A stretch of 64,000 nt of DNA, from contig NZ_SRRT01000006.1 of the NCBI RefSeq assembly GCF_004784475.1, positions 310,001 to 374,000 of the forward strand. The letters run 5' to 3'. This stretch comes from Streptomyces bauhiniae. Lineage in GTDB: Bacteria > Actinomycetota > Actinomycetes > Streptomycetales > Streptomycetaceae. The position numbers were made by a program, and so were the translations under genes. This document shows positions 1 through 7,678 of this stretch, one piece after another. Numbering within the stretch: the stretch's first letter is position 1; each line of letters begins with the position of its first letter. The notes below the pieces were generated by a model that was not told the origin of the DNA, searched no databases, and was given only the letters and a program-made list of their open reading frames with translations.

Positions 1-278
1 CGGCCCTCCGCGTCCACCACCCGGATACGCACCTCGGCGAGCGTGCCGCGGGCCACGGCGAGCGGGATGACGCCGGTGATCTCGTGCCAGTCGGAGGGGT
101 GCATCCGGGCACGGGCCTGGTTCTCGGTGAGGGTGGTGGGACGGGCCGGCAGGCCCAGCAGCCGCGCCGCCTCCGCGTCCACGGTGACCAGCTCCGTGGC
201 CGTGTCCCACTGCCAGATCCCCGTGGCGAGGGAGACGAGGACATCCCCCAGGGACGGCAGTGGCTCACCTGTGCGCAT
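1..278 (-). CDS. PAS-domain regulatory protein, probably a SpoIIE/PP2C phosphatase (N-terminus only)
   Basis: Only the first ~92 residues are in the window; the gene runs off the left edge. It starts at the ATG ending at 278, because an in-frame stop lies three codons upstream. The visible part reads like a PAS sensor fold: a GIWQWDTATELVTVD strand, then EAARLLGLP and a histidine-containing RMHPSDW segment typical of PAS folds. In Streptomyces such N-termini usually precede GAF and SpoIIE serine-phosphatase modules, but no catalytic part is visible, so the phosphatase label is inference from the family. It is transcribed divergently from aspS, with about 175 bp between the starts. Confidence 0.6.
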   Translation of the reverse strand, partial: MRTGEPLPSLGDVLVSLATGIWQWDTATELVTVDAEAARLLGLPARPTTLTENQARARMHPSDWHEITGVIPLAVARGTLAEVRIRVVDAEG

Positions 279-454
279 TGCCCCACTTTAAGAAGGTCGT
301 CCCCACTACTGCCACCCTGGTTCGGCCGGTGGTAATGGTGGGGAGGCGATCATGGGGTGCCCGGTACCCTTGATGGGTCCGGGCCCCGTGCCCGTTCTGG
401 CCGGGGAGAGCACAGTCCCGGCGAAGAACCCCCAACGAAGGACGATGAACGACG

Positions 455-2218
455 ATGCATCGGTACAGGTCCCACACCTGCGGCCAGCTCCGCGCCTCCG
501 ACGTCGGTACCGACGTCCGGCTGAGTGGCTGGCTGCACAATCGGCGCGACCTGGGCGGCATCCTCTTCATCGATCTGCGTGACCACTACGGCATCACGCA
601 GCTCGTGGCCCGTCCCGGTACCCCCGCGTACGAGGCGCTGGACTCCATCACCAAGGAGTCCACGGTCCGCATCGACGGCCGCGTTGTTTCACGTGGAACC
701 GAGAACGTGAACCCCGAGCTGCCCACCGGCGAGATCGAGGTCGAGGTCGCGGAGGTCGAGCTGCTGGGCGCCGCCGCCCCGCTGCCCTTCACGATCAACG
801 CCGAGGACGGGGTCAACGAGGAGCGGCGCCTGGAGTACCGCTTCCTGGACCTGCGCCGTGAGCGGATGCACCGCAACATCATGCTGCGCACGGCGGTCAT
901 CTCCGCCATGCGGCAGAAGATGTCCGCGATGGGCTTCAACGAGATGGCCACGCCGATCCTGTCCGCCACCTCCCCCGAGGGCGCCCGCGACTACGTCGTG
1001 CCCTCGCGCGTCCACGCGGGCCGGTTCTACGCCCTGCCGCAGGCGCCGCAGCAGTTCAAGCAGTTGCTGATGATCTCCGGCTTCGACCGGTACTTCCAGA
1101 TCGCGCCCTGCTTCCGTGACGAGGACGCGCGTGCCGACCGCTCGCCGGGTGAGTTCTACCAGCTCGACGTCGAGATGAGCTTCGTCGAGCAGGAGGACGT
1201 CTTCCAGCCGATCGAGAAGCTCATGACCGAGCTGTTCGAGGAGTTCGGCGGCGGCCGCCACGTCACCTCGCCGTTCCCGCGCATCCCGTTCCGCGAGGCG
1301 ATGCTCAAGTACGGCTCCGACAAGCCGGACCTGCGCGCCAAGCTGGAGCTCGTGGACATCACCGATGTCTTCGAGGGCTCGGCGTTCAAGGCGTTCGCGG
1401 GCAAGCATGTGCGGGCGCTGCCGGTGCCGGACGTCGCGGGCCAGAGCCGCAAGTTCTTCGACGGCCTCGGCGAGTTCGCCGTCTCGCAGGGTGCTCAGGG
1501 CCTGGCCTGGGTGCGCGTCGGCGAGGACGGTTCGCTGACCGGCCCGATCGCCAAGTTCCTCACCGAGGACAATGTCGCCGAGCTGACCAAGCGCCTGTCG
1601 CTGGCCCCCGGCCACGCGGTGTTCTTCGGCGCGGGCGAGTTCGACGAGGTCTCCAAGATCATGGGCGCGGTGCGCGTCGAGGCGGCCAAGCGGGCGGACC
1701 AGTTCGAGGACGGCGTCTTCCGGTTCTGCTGGATCGTCGACTTCCCGATGTACGAGCGGGACGAGGAGACGGGGAAGCTCGACTTCTCCCACAACCCGTT
1801 CTCGATGCCGCAGGGCGGCCTGGAGGCCCTGGAGACCCAGGACCCGCTGGACATCCTGGGCTGGCAGTACGACATCGTCTGCAACGGTGTGGAGCTGTCC
1901 TCCGGCGCCATCCGGAACCATGAGCCGGACATCATGCTCAAGGCGTTCGAGATCGCGGGCTACGACCGGGACACGGTCGAGGACAAGTTCGCCGGCATGC
2001 TCCGCGCGTTCCGCTTCGGCGCCCCGCCGCACGGTGGGATCGCCCCCGGTGTGGACCGCATCGTCATGCTCCTCGCCGACGAGCCCAACATCCGCGAGAC
2101 CATCGCCTTCCCGCTCAACGGCAACGCCCAGGACCTCATGATGGGCGCCCCGACCGAGCTGGACGAGTCCCGCCTGCGCGAGCTGCACCTGAACATCAGG
2201 AAGCCGCAGCCGAAGTAG
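455..2218 (+). CDS. aspS: Aspartyl-tRNA synthetase (class II, bacterial type)
   Basis: Charges tRNA-Asp (in many actinobacteria, which lack AsnRS, also tRNA-Asn) with aspartate in the cytosol. The 587-residue length is normal for the bacterial type, which carries a GAD insertion. An N-terminal OB-fold anticodon-binding domain covers about residues 1-110 (RLSGWLHNRRDLGGILFIDLRD). The class II core follows, with motif 2 FRDEDARADRSPGEF and motif 3 GGIAPGVDRIVMLL near the C-terminus. Start at ATG 455; an upstream ATG (445) is out of frame and a GAAGGA stretch precedes it. It is monocistronic, with a strong hairpin immediately downstream. A parS-like box lies inside the coding region at 685-700. 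Confidence 0.98.
   Translation: MHRYRSHTCGQLRASDVGTDVRLSGWLHNRRDLGGILFIDLRDHYGITQLVARPGTPAYEALDSITKESTVRIDGRVVSRGTENVNPELPTGEIEVEVAEVELLGAAAPLPFTINAEDGVNEERRLEYRFLDLRRERMHRNIMLRTAVISAMRQKMSAMGFNEMATPILSATSPEGARDYVVPSRVHAGRFYALPQAPQQFKQLLMISGFDRYFQIAPCFRDEDARADRSPGEFYQLDVEMSFVEQEDVFQPIEKLMTELFEEFGGGRHVTSPFPRIPFREAMLKYGSDKPDLRAKLELVDITDVFEGSAFKAFAGKHVRALPVPDVAGQSRKFFDGLGEFAVSQGAQGLAWVRVGEDGSLTGPIAKFLTEDNVAELTKRLSLAPGHAVFFGAGEFDEVSKIMGAVRVEAAKRADQFEDGVFRFCWIVDFPMYERDEETGKLDFSHNPFSMPQGGLEALETQDPLDILGWQYDIVCNGVELSSGAIRNHEPDIMLKAFEIAGYDRDTVEDKFAGMLRAFRFGAPPHGGIAPGVDRIVMLLADEPNIRETIAFPLNGNAQDLMMGAPTELDESRLRELHLNIRKPQPK
685..700. promoter_or_regulatory. parS: parS-like ParB-binding site inside aspS
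   Basis: The sequence TGTTTCACGTGGAACC matches the bacterial parS palindrome (core GTTTCACGTGAAAC) at all but one core position. Streptomyces carry about twenty such boxes clustered around oriC, several of them inside genes and some with this A-to-G variant. ParB bound here would contribute to the origin-proximal segregation complex. A second, better box lies at 29798-29813. Confidence 0.7.
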
Positions 2219-2232
2219 TAAGCGGTACGTGT

Positions 2233-2269
2233 GGAACGGCCCGGCCCCCTGGGGGAGCCGGGCCGTTCC
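2233..2269. terminator. Intrinsic hairpin terminator after aspS (bidirectional position)
   Basis: A perfect 13-bp GC-rich stem (GGAACGGCCCGGC and its complement) around a C/G-rich loop, beginning 14 bp after the aspS stop and touching the stop codon of the convergent gene. It lacks a long U-tract, as is common in Streptomyces. Confidence 0.85.
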
Positions 2270-2949
2270 TATTCCTCGTCCTCATCCGGATCGGCGCCGT
2301 CCTCCAGCAGGCGTTCCGCGATGTCGTCGGACCAGTGCTGGGCCCAGGCGCGCAGGGGCCCGACCTCTTCGCGGGGAAGGCCGTAGCGGCGGAACTCGAA
2401 GTCGGAGTAGAAGTCGGTGCCGGTGAGGCGGGACTGGAGGGTGGGCAGGTCGAAGGCGTCGTACGCGTGCCTGCGGCCCAGCTCCTCCAGCTCCGGCAGC
2501 GAGTAGTGCTCGGCGGCGGCGCGGGCGTCGATCAGGTCGACGGCCGCGCCCCGGTCGTACAGCGCGCGGATCTTCGTCCCGACGGCGTCCGCTCGCGACA
2601 AGGTCGGCCCGTACGCGGTCAGCTCGGGCGGCTGCCAGAAGGCTTCCTTGTGCAGCGCGAGGCCGCCGTCCTCCCCGCTCCGCGGATCACCGACGACGAG
2701 CTGCCCGGAGAGCACCCCGACCCCCGCCACCCTTACGGGCCGCCCCCGAGCCTCCAACGCGGCCCCGAGCCCCCGGGTGATCCGCTCCATCACCTCGCCA
2801 CTCTCGGTGGCGAAGTCGAGATTCCCATGCTCCCGCCCCACCACCCCATGCGCCTCCAGCGCATACCCCCCGGCCAGCACCAGCCCATACGGGCCCCCCG
2901 CACTGACGACGTCGGCCAAGAGGCGCTGGTGGGGCTCACTGATGCTCAC
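2269..2949 (-). CDS. AbiEii/MNT-like nucleotidyltransferase family protein
   Basis: 226 residues from the GTG ending at 2949; the longer open frame upstream overlaps the preceding gene in a different frame and is not protein-like. The N-terminal part has the nucleotidyltransferase signature: VLAGGYALEAHG, then an NLDFAT strand where a T-D-L-D-F metal-binding strand is expected. One acidic residue is therefore replaced by Asn. Members of this superfamily include AbiEii toxins and antibiotic nucleotidyltransferases, and many Streptomyces copies are uncharacterised. The C-terminus is acidic (EDGADPDEDEE). It lies 32 bp downstream of the Rpn-like gene on the same strand, so co-transcription is likely. 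Whether it is an active NTase or a toxin is unknown. Confidence 0.7.
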   Translation of the reverse strand: MSISEPHQRLLADVVSAGGPYGLVLAGGYALEAHGVVGREHGNLDFATESGEVMERITRGLGAALEARGRPVRVAGVGVLSGQLVVGDPRSGEDGGLALHKEAFWQPPELTAYGPTLSRADAVGTKIRALYDRGAAVDLIDARAAAEHYSLPELEELGRRHAYDAFDLPTLQSRLTGTDFYSDFEFRRYGLPREEVGPLRAWAQHWSDDIAERLLEDGADPDEDEE

Positions 2950-2981
2950 GGCACCCGTACTCTGCCAGACCAGACCCCAGG

Positions 2982-3878
2982 TCAGACTGACTCCGGTGCC
3001 TCCGGGGTGTCGGTGAAGAGATCCTCGGCGCGCTCGACGGTCCCGGCCCGGTCGAGCCACTCGCTCACGCGAGCCAGGTCGGTGCAGGCGGTGATCCGCT
3101 CGCGGGTCTCGTCCGTTACGGAGATGCCGCGCACTTCCAGCACCCGCACTACACCCTTGGCCTCTCCCGTCGCCGTGCCCTCGTTGAAGGTGCGCTCCAG
3201 CAGGGTGCCTCGGCCGGGGAAGTAGTTGACGAACGACACGATGTTCCTCCATTTTTCGCCCGCGGGAGTCGTCCCGAGGGTGGTGTCCAAGAACTGGCTG
3301 AAGTACTGGGCGGCGCTCTGCTCCATGCCCGCAAGGGCGTGGCCGAGTACGTCCAGTATGGCGTCACCGACCGCGCTGTTGGCGTGAGTCAGGGCGGAGA
3401 ACGCGGTCATGGCGGGCTTTTCGGCCGCCGTGCGCCGGTCGGTGACGGCCGGCAGGTTGTCCGGTCCGACGACCAACGGGTGGGTGCGCTGCACGGTCCA
3501 GCCGCGCGCCCCGCAGTCGAAGGGACCGGCGGCCCACTTGGCCGTGGCCCGGTCCCGGCAGACGACGAGCAGCAGCACCGGCAGCCGGTACTTCGACTGG
3601 AGATAGGCGATGTAGTACGCCCAGCTCGCGGACTTGGCCGGGTCGCGGCGTTCCTGGGCCTCGACGGCGAGTAAGAAGTCGTCGCCGTCGGACGGTTCGA
3701 TGCGCAGCACGGTGTCCACGTGCCGGACGAGTGGGCGGGTCTCCGTTGCGTCGGAGGTGACCGCGTAGGCGGCCGCCTTCTCTGGGAAGGGGATGCCCAG
3801 CGCTCCGAAGACGGGCGCCAGGATTTCCGGGCGTTCCTCGAAGATGCGGTGCATGCCCTCATGGGCTGATGTGACCAT
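2982..3878 (-). CDS. Rpn-family / PD-(D/E)XK transposase-like nuclease
   Basis: 298 residues. The N-terminal half looks like a PD-(D/E)XK fold as found in the Rpn/YhgA and 'PDDEXK transposase' families: a HVDTVLRI strand with an Asp, then DDFLLAVEAQE with the E-x-Q variant of E-x-K, then ASWAYYIAYLQSKYRLPVLLLVVC. The C-terminal half is helical (residues about 165-290) and contains FVNYFPGRGTLLERTFNEG, seen in many Streptomyces paralogues. Such proteins are usually multicopy and of unknown role; the enteric Rpn proteins promote recombination. Codon 69 (bases 3672-3674) is TTA, so translation should need the bldA tRNA. The start ATG is at 3878. The gene precedes the AbiEii-like gene with a 32-bp gap. 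Confidence 0.75.
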   Translation of the reverse strand: MVTSAHEGMHRIFEERPEILAPVFGALGIPFPEKAAAYAVTSDATETRPLVRHVDTVLRIEPSDGDDFLLAVEAQERRDPAKSASWAYYIAYLQSKYRLPVLLLVVCRDRATAKWAAGPFDCGARGWTVQRTHPLVVGPDNLPAVTDRRTAAEKPAMTAFSALTHANSAVGDAILDVLGHALAGMEQSAAQYFSQFLDTTLGTTPAGEKWRNIVSFVNYFPGRGTLLERTFNEGTATGEAKGVVRVLEVRGISVTDETRERITACTDLARVSEWLDRAGTVERAEDLFTDTPEAPESV

Positions 3879-3969
3879 GTGTGCACGCTAGGGGCGTGGA
3901 TGTCAGATGCGTCTGGCATATGCGTGACGTTCACTCGTTCGAGGGGCGAGGGAACGTTCCAGCATGCGG

Positions 3970-4000
3970 CTGGCGCCGGCCCCTGAGGGGTCGGCGCCAG
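3970..4000 (-). terminator. Terminator hairpin of metG
   Basis: A CTGGCGCCG stem with its complement and an inner CCCC/GGGG extension around TGA, starting 14 bp beyond the metG stop codon when read on the minus strand. Confidence 0.85.
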
Positions 4001-4014
4001 TGAGAGGGGGTGCG

Positions 4015-5730
4015 TCAGGCGGGCTGGCCGCCGAAGCGGGCCTTGTAGGTCTCCAGGTCCTCGTCCGTGAGCTTGGCGAAGAGGACCGGGGGGACGGTGA
4101 AGGGGATGCCGGGCTGGAGGGTGGTGAGGGTGCGGGCCTCTTCGGGGGTGGTCCAGGTGGCGGTGTCGTCCGGGAGGGTGAAGGCTGCGCGCATCGCGGC
4201 CGCCGAGGACGGGATGAAGGGTTCCGAGACGACCGCGTAGAGGTGGATCAGGTTCATCGCGGTGCGGAGGGTCAAGGCCGCCGCGTCCTTGTCGGTCTTG
4301 ATCTCCAGCCAGGGGGCCTTCTCCTCCAGGTAGGAGTTGCCGGCCGACCACAGGGCGCGCAGGGCGGAGGCCGCCTTGCGGAACTGGAGCGCCTCCATCT
4401 GGGTCTCGTACTCCGCGAGGAGACGGGCGATCTCCTCGCCCAGGCGGGTCTCCGCCTCGCCGGGCTCGCCGCCCGCCGGGACCTCGTCGCCGAAGCGCTT
4501 GCGGGAGAAGGACAGGACGCGGTTGACGAAGTTGCCCAGCGTGTCCGCCAGGTCCTTGTTCACCGTGGCCGTGAAGTGCTCCCAGGTGAAGGACGAGTCG
4601 TCCGACTCGGGGGCGTTGGCGATGAGGAAGTAGCGCCAGTAGTCCGCCGGCAGGATGTCGAGCGCCTGGTCGGTGAAGACGCCCCGCTTCTGCGAGGTGG
4701 AGAACTTGCCGCCGTAGTACGTCAGCCAGTTGAACGCCTTGACGTAGTCGACCTTCTTCCACGGCTCGCGCACACCCAGCTCGGTCGCCGGGAACATCAC
4801 CGTGTGGAACGGGACGTTGTCCTTCGCCATGAACTGCGTGTAGCGGACGGTGTCGTCCGCCTCGTACCACCAGGACTTCCAGTCCCGGTTCTCCGGGTCC
4901 TGATCCGCCCATTCCTTCGTCGCGCCGATGTACTCGATCGGGGCGTCGAACCAGACGTAGAAGACCTTGCCCTCGGCGGCCAGCTCCGGCCAGGTGTCGG
5001 CCGGGACCGGCACGCCCCAGTCCAGGTCACGGGTGATCGCGCGGTCGTGCAGGCCCTCGGTCAGCCACTTGCGGGCGATGGAGGAGGCGAGCTGCGGCCA
5101 GTCCTGCTCGTGCCGCGCCACCCACTCCTCGACCTCCTGCTGGAGCTTGGACTGCAGCAGGAAGAGGTGCTTGGTCTCGCGGACCTCCAGGTCCGTGGAG
5201 CCGGAGATCGCGCTGCGGGGCTCGATCAGGTCGGTCGGGTCCAGCACGCGGGTGCAGTTCTCGCACTGGTCGCCGCGGGCCTTGTCGTAGCCGCAGTGCG
5301 GGCAGGTGCCCTCGACGTAGCGGTCCGGCAGGAAGCGGCCGTCGGCCGGGGAGTAGACCTGGCGGATCGCCCGCTCCTCGATGAAGCCGTTTTCGTTCAG
5401 CTTCCGGGCGAAGTGCTGGGTGATGTCGCGGTTCTCGGCGGAGGAGCTGCGGCCGAAGTAGTCGAAGGCCAGCGCGAAGCCGTCGTACACCGCCTTCTGC
5501 GCGTCGTGCGCCTGGGCGCAGAACTCGTCCACCGGCAGGCCCCGCTCCTTCGCGGCCAGCTCGGCGGGGGTGCCGTGCTCGTCGGTCGCGCAGATGTACA
5601 GGACGTCGTGGCCGCGCCGGCGGAGGTACCGGGAGTACACGTCCGCCGGGAGCATGGACCCCACCATGTTGCCCAGGTGCTTGATCCCGTTGATGTACGG
5701 AAGGGCGCTGGTGATGAGGTGTCGAGCCAT
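4015..5730 (-). CDS. metG: Methionyl-tRNA synthetase
   Basis: 571-residue class I aminoacyl-tRNA synthetase that charges initiator and elongator tRNA-Met. The start was placed at ATG 5730 (MARHLITSALPYINGIKHLG), because the 34 codons upstream are not conserved-looking and this is the classical MetRS N-terminus. Visible landmarks are the HIGH-equivalent IKHLGN near residue 15, a CP insertion with a zinc knuckle (CPHCGYDKARGDQCENC, about residues 145-160), and the KMSKS-equivalent FSTSQKRGVF (about residue 348). The C-terminal helical anticodon-binding domain ends at RFGGQPA with no dimerisation EMAP-like domain. Flanking hairpins on both sides suggest a single-gene transcript. Confidence 0.98.
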   Translation of the reverse strand: MARHLITSALPYINGIKHLGNMVGSMLPADVYSRYLRRRGHDVLYICATDEHGTPAELAAKERGLPVDEFCAQAHDAQKAVYDGFALAFDYFGRSSSAENRDITQHFARKLNENGFIEERAIRQVYSPADGRFLPDRYVEGTCPHCGYDKARGDQCENCTRVLDPTDLIEPRSAISGSTDLEVRETKHLFLLQSKLQQEVEEWVARHEQDWPQLASSIARKWLTEGLHDRAITRDLDWGVPVPADTWPELAAEGKVFYVWFDAPIEYIGATKEWADQDPENRDWKSWWYEADDTVRYTQFMAKDNVPFHTVMFPATELGVREPWKKVDYVKAFNWLTYYGGKFSTSQKRGVFTDQALDILPADYWRYFLIANAPESDDSSFTWEHFTATVNKDLADTLGNFVNRVLSFSRKRFGDEVPAGGEPGEAETRLGEEIARLLAEYETQMEALQFRKAASALRALWSAGNSYLEEKAPWLEIKTDKDAAALTLRTAMNLIHLYAVVSEPFIPSSAAAMRAAFTLPDDTATWTTPEEARTLTTLQPGIPFTVPPVLFAKLTDEDLETYKARFGGQPA

Positions 5731-5788
5731 CGGGGGCTGCTCCCAGGTCGCTACGGGTACGAACCTTGAAATCGTAGCCGACGTGTGT

Positions 5789-5832
5789 ATGCCGCCCGCC
5801 TCCCGTTTTACGGGGTGGGACGCGGGCGGCAT
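5789..5832 (-). terminator. Hairpin terminator of the VWA gene
   Basis: An 11-bp outer stem ATGCCGCCCGC with its perfect complement, enclosing a second hairpin-forming segment. It lies 18 bp past the stop of the minus-strand VWA gene and before metG begins. Confidence 0.75.
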
Positions 5833-5849
5833 CAGGGGGCTGCGGGGGG

Positions 5850-7607
5850 TTACGGGCGCCAGGTGGCGAGTACGCCCTCGTACAGCTCGGTGTCCGTCAG
5901 CTCGCGGGGGGTGGGGCCCGCGTGGAAGAAGGACGTGTTTCCGGTCTTCAGCTTGCGGAGGTAGTCGAACGCCTTGTTGTCCGGCTCACCGAAGGCGACG
6001 AACGAGAAGAAGACGTTGGGGTGGGTCTTCGCGGCGTTCGTGAGGGCCTGGGTGGCGGGGGTCTTGGCGTCGGGGGCGCCGTCGGTCTGGAAGACGACCA
6101 GGACGTTGTCGTCGGGGGTGTGGTGCTTGTCGTGGTGGGCGAGTACGGCTTCCACGGCGGCGTGGTAGCTGGTGCGGCCCATGCGGCCGAGATCCGCGTG
6201 CGTTTCGTCGATCTTGGTGGCGTGGTCCTCGGTGAGGGTGAGGTCTGTCGTGCCGTCTACCTCGGTGGAGAAGAAGACCACGTGGACGGTGGGGTCCTTG
6301 TCCAGGTGGGCCGCGAGGGCGAGGGTCTGGTCGGCGAGGGCCTGGGCTGAGCCGTCCTTGTAGTACGGGCGCATGCTGGCGGAGCGGTCGAGTACGAGGT
6401 AGAGCTTCGCTGCTGTGCCGGTGAGGTTGGTGTTGGCGAGGGTTGCTGCTGCGGCGGCGTGGGCTGTGGTGAGGGAGGGTGTGCTGCGGAGGCGCCCGGC
6501 CTCGGCTACGCCCTCGGCCCCGACCGTGCTCCCACCCGCACCACCCGTGCGGGACGCGCTGTCGTCTGCAGGTGCCACCGGCGGGGGCGCGGGAGCGTCG
6601 GCGGCCTCGGGGGCGGGGGCGGTCCCGGCCTCCGGCTCGGAGCCGGCGTTCGGCTTGGCCTCGGCCTTCGCCTTCGGCTTGGTGTCGGCGTCCGGCTCGG
6701 CCTTCGTATCGGGCTGGGGGGTGGTCTTCGCGTCCGCGTCCGGCTCGGCCTTCGGCTCGGTTTTGGGCTCCGCCTTCGGGGACGGGGTGGGCTTGGGCTC
6801 GGTGGCGGCCTTTGCCGCCGGGGTGGGAGTGGTGTCCTGGGTGGTGTCGGGCTCCGCCGAGGTGTCGGTGGGGGGTTCCGTGGACTGTTCGGGGATGGCC
6901 GGCTGGTCGTGCTCCGCCTCGGCCTCGGGGAGGGGCTCGGTGCGCTGCTGGGGGACCACTACCTCCGGGTCCGCGTCGAGGATGGCCGGCTCCATCAGCA
7001 GGGGCTCGATCTCCGGGGCCGTCGTGGCCAGGGGGTCCGGCTCCGCCGCCTTCTCCTCCGGAGCATCAGGCTCCGGGGTGACCGGGGCTTCCGCCGCGGG
7101 TGCGGTCTCCGCCTCCGGCGCAGCGGCAGCTTCCGGCTCCGTCGATTCCGGTGCCTCCGTCGCGGGTGCGGATTCCGCCTTCGGCGTCTCCGCCGTGGCG
7201 GGGGCTTCCACCGCGGGTGCGGTATCGGCCTTCGGCGCTGCCGTGTCCGGCGCAGCCGCTTCCGCCTGCTCCTCCGAGACGGGGGCCTCTGCCTCCGGGG
7301 TTTCCGGTGCAGCCGCAGCCTCCGCCTCGGGCGACTCCGGCGTAGCCGCGCCGTCCGCCTCCGGCGGCTCCACCTCAGCCGGGGTTTCCGGTGCAGCTTC
7401 CGTCTCCGGTGGCTTCGTCGCAGACGCCGTTTCCGCCTTCGGGGACTCCGAGCTTCCCTGGGGTGGGACCCGGGGAGTGTCGAACGCCTCTGTTACCAGG
7501 TCGTGTTCCTGGCGGGGGGTCGGGAGGTGGTCTGCACTCTCCGCCTCGGCGGGACGCCCCTTGCGTCCTCGGCCGAACGCGTTCCGCAGGAGAGTGAGAA
7601 TGCCCAT
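5850..7607 (-). CDS. VWA-domain protein (TerF/TerY-like) with long Ala/Pro/Glu low-complexity region
   Basis: 585 residues from the ATG at 7607. The layout is unusual. Residues about 45-375 are almost entirely A, P, E, T and D (runs such as PEAEAAAAPETPEAEA and KAEPKTEPKAEPDADAKT). A C-terminal von Willebrand A domain follows (about residues 395-580). The VWA MIDAS motif is intact: LVLDRSASM (DxSxS), a Thr in GRTSYHAAV, and QTDGAPD. This VWA type is close to those in Streptomyces Ter (tellurite/stress) loci, where it binds metal and scaffolds complexes; that role is inferred. There is no signal peptide or TM segment, so it is probably cytosolic. The low-complexity tract is likely disordered and may vary in length between strains. 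Confidence 0.85.
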   Translation of the reverse strand: MGILTLLRNAFGRGRKGRPAEAESADHLPTPRQEHDLVTEAFDTPRVPPQGSSESPKAETASATKPPETEAAPETPAEVEPPEADGAATPESPEAEAAAAPETPEAEAPVSEEQAEAAAPDTAAPKADTAPAVEAPATAETPKAESAPATEAPESTEPEAAAAPEAETAPAAEAPVTPEPDAPEEKAAEPDPLATTAPEIEPLLMEPAILDADPEVVVPQQRTEPLPEAEAEHDQPAIPEQSTEPPTDTSAEPDTTQDTTPTPAAKAATEPKPTPSPKAEPKTEPKAEPDADAKTTPQPDTKAEPDADTKPKAKAEAKPNAGSEPEAGTAPAPEAADAPAPPPVAPADDSASRTGGAGGSTVGAEGVAEAGRLRSTPSLTTAHAAAAATLANTNLTGTAAKLYLVLDRSASMRPYYKDGSAQALADQTLALAAHLDKDPTVHVVFFSTEVDGTTDLTLTEDHATKIDETHADLGRMGRTSYHAAVEAVLAHHDKHHTPDDNVLVVFQTDGAPDAKTPATQALTNAAKTHPNVFFSFVAFGEPDNKAFDYLRKLKTGNTSFFHAGPTPRELTDTELYEGVLATWRP

Positions 7608-7678
7608 GTGCGCACCCCTTCGCGTGAGTTGTCGCCGTAGATCCCTGGCCAGGACGGCCACGTTAGGTTAGCGGCCCG

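Noticed and set aside
5731..5788. Riboswitch or T-box leader ahead of metG
   Set aside because: Only a short leader is present, with no T-box or SAM-type conserved core visible; the nearby hairpin belongs to the VWA gene.
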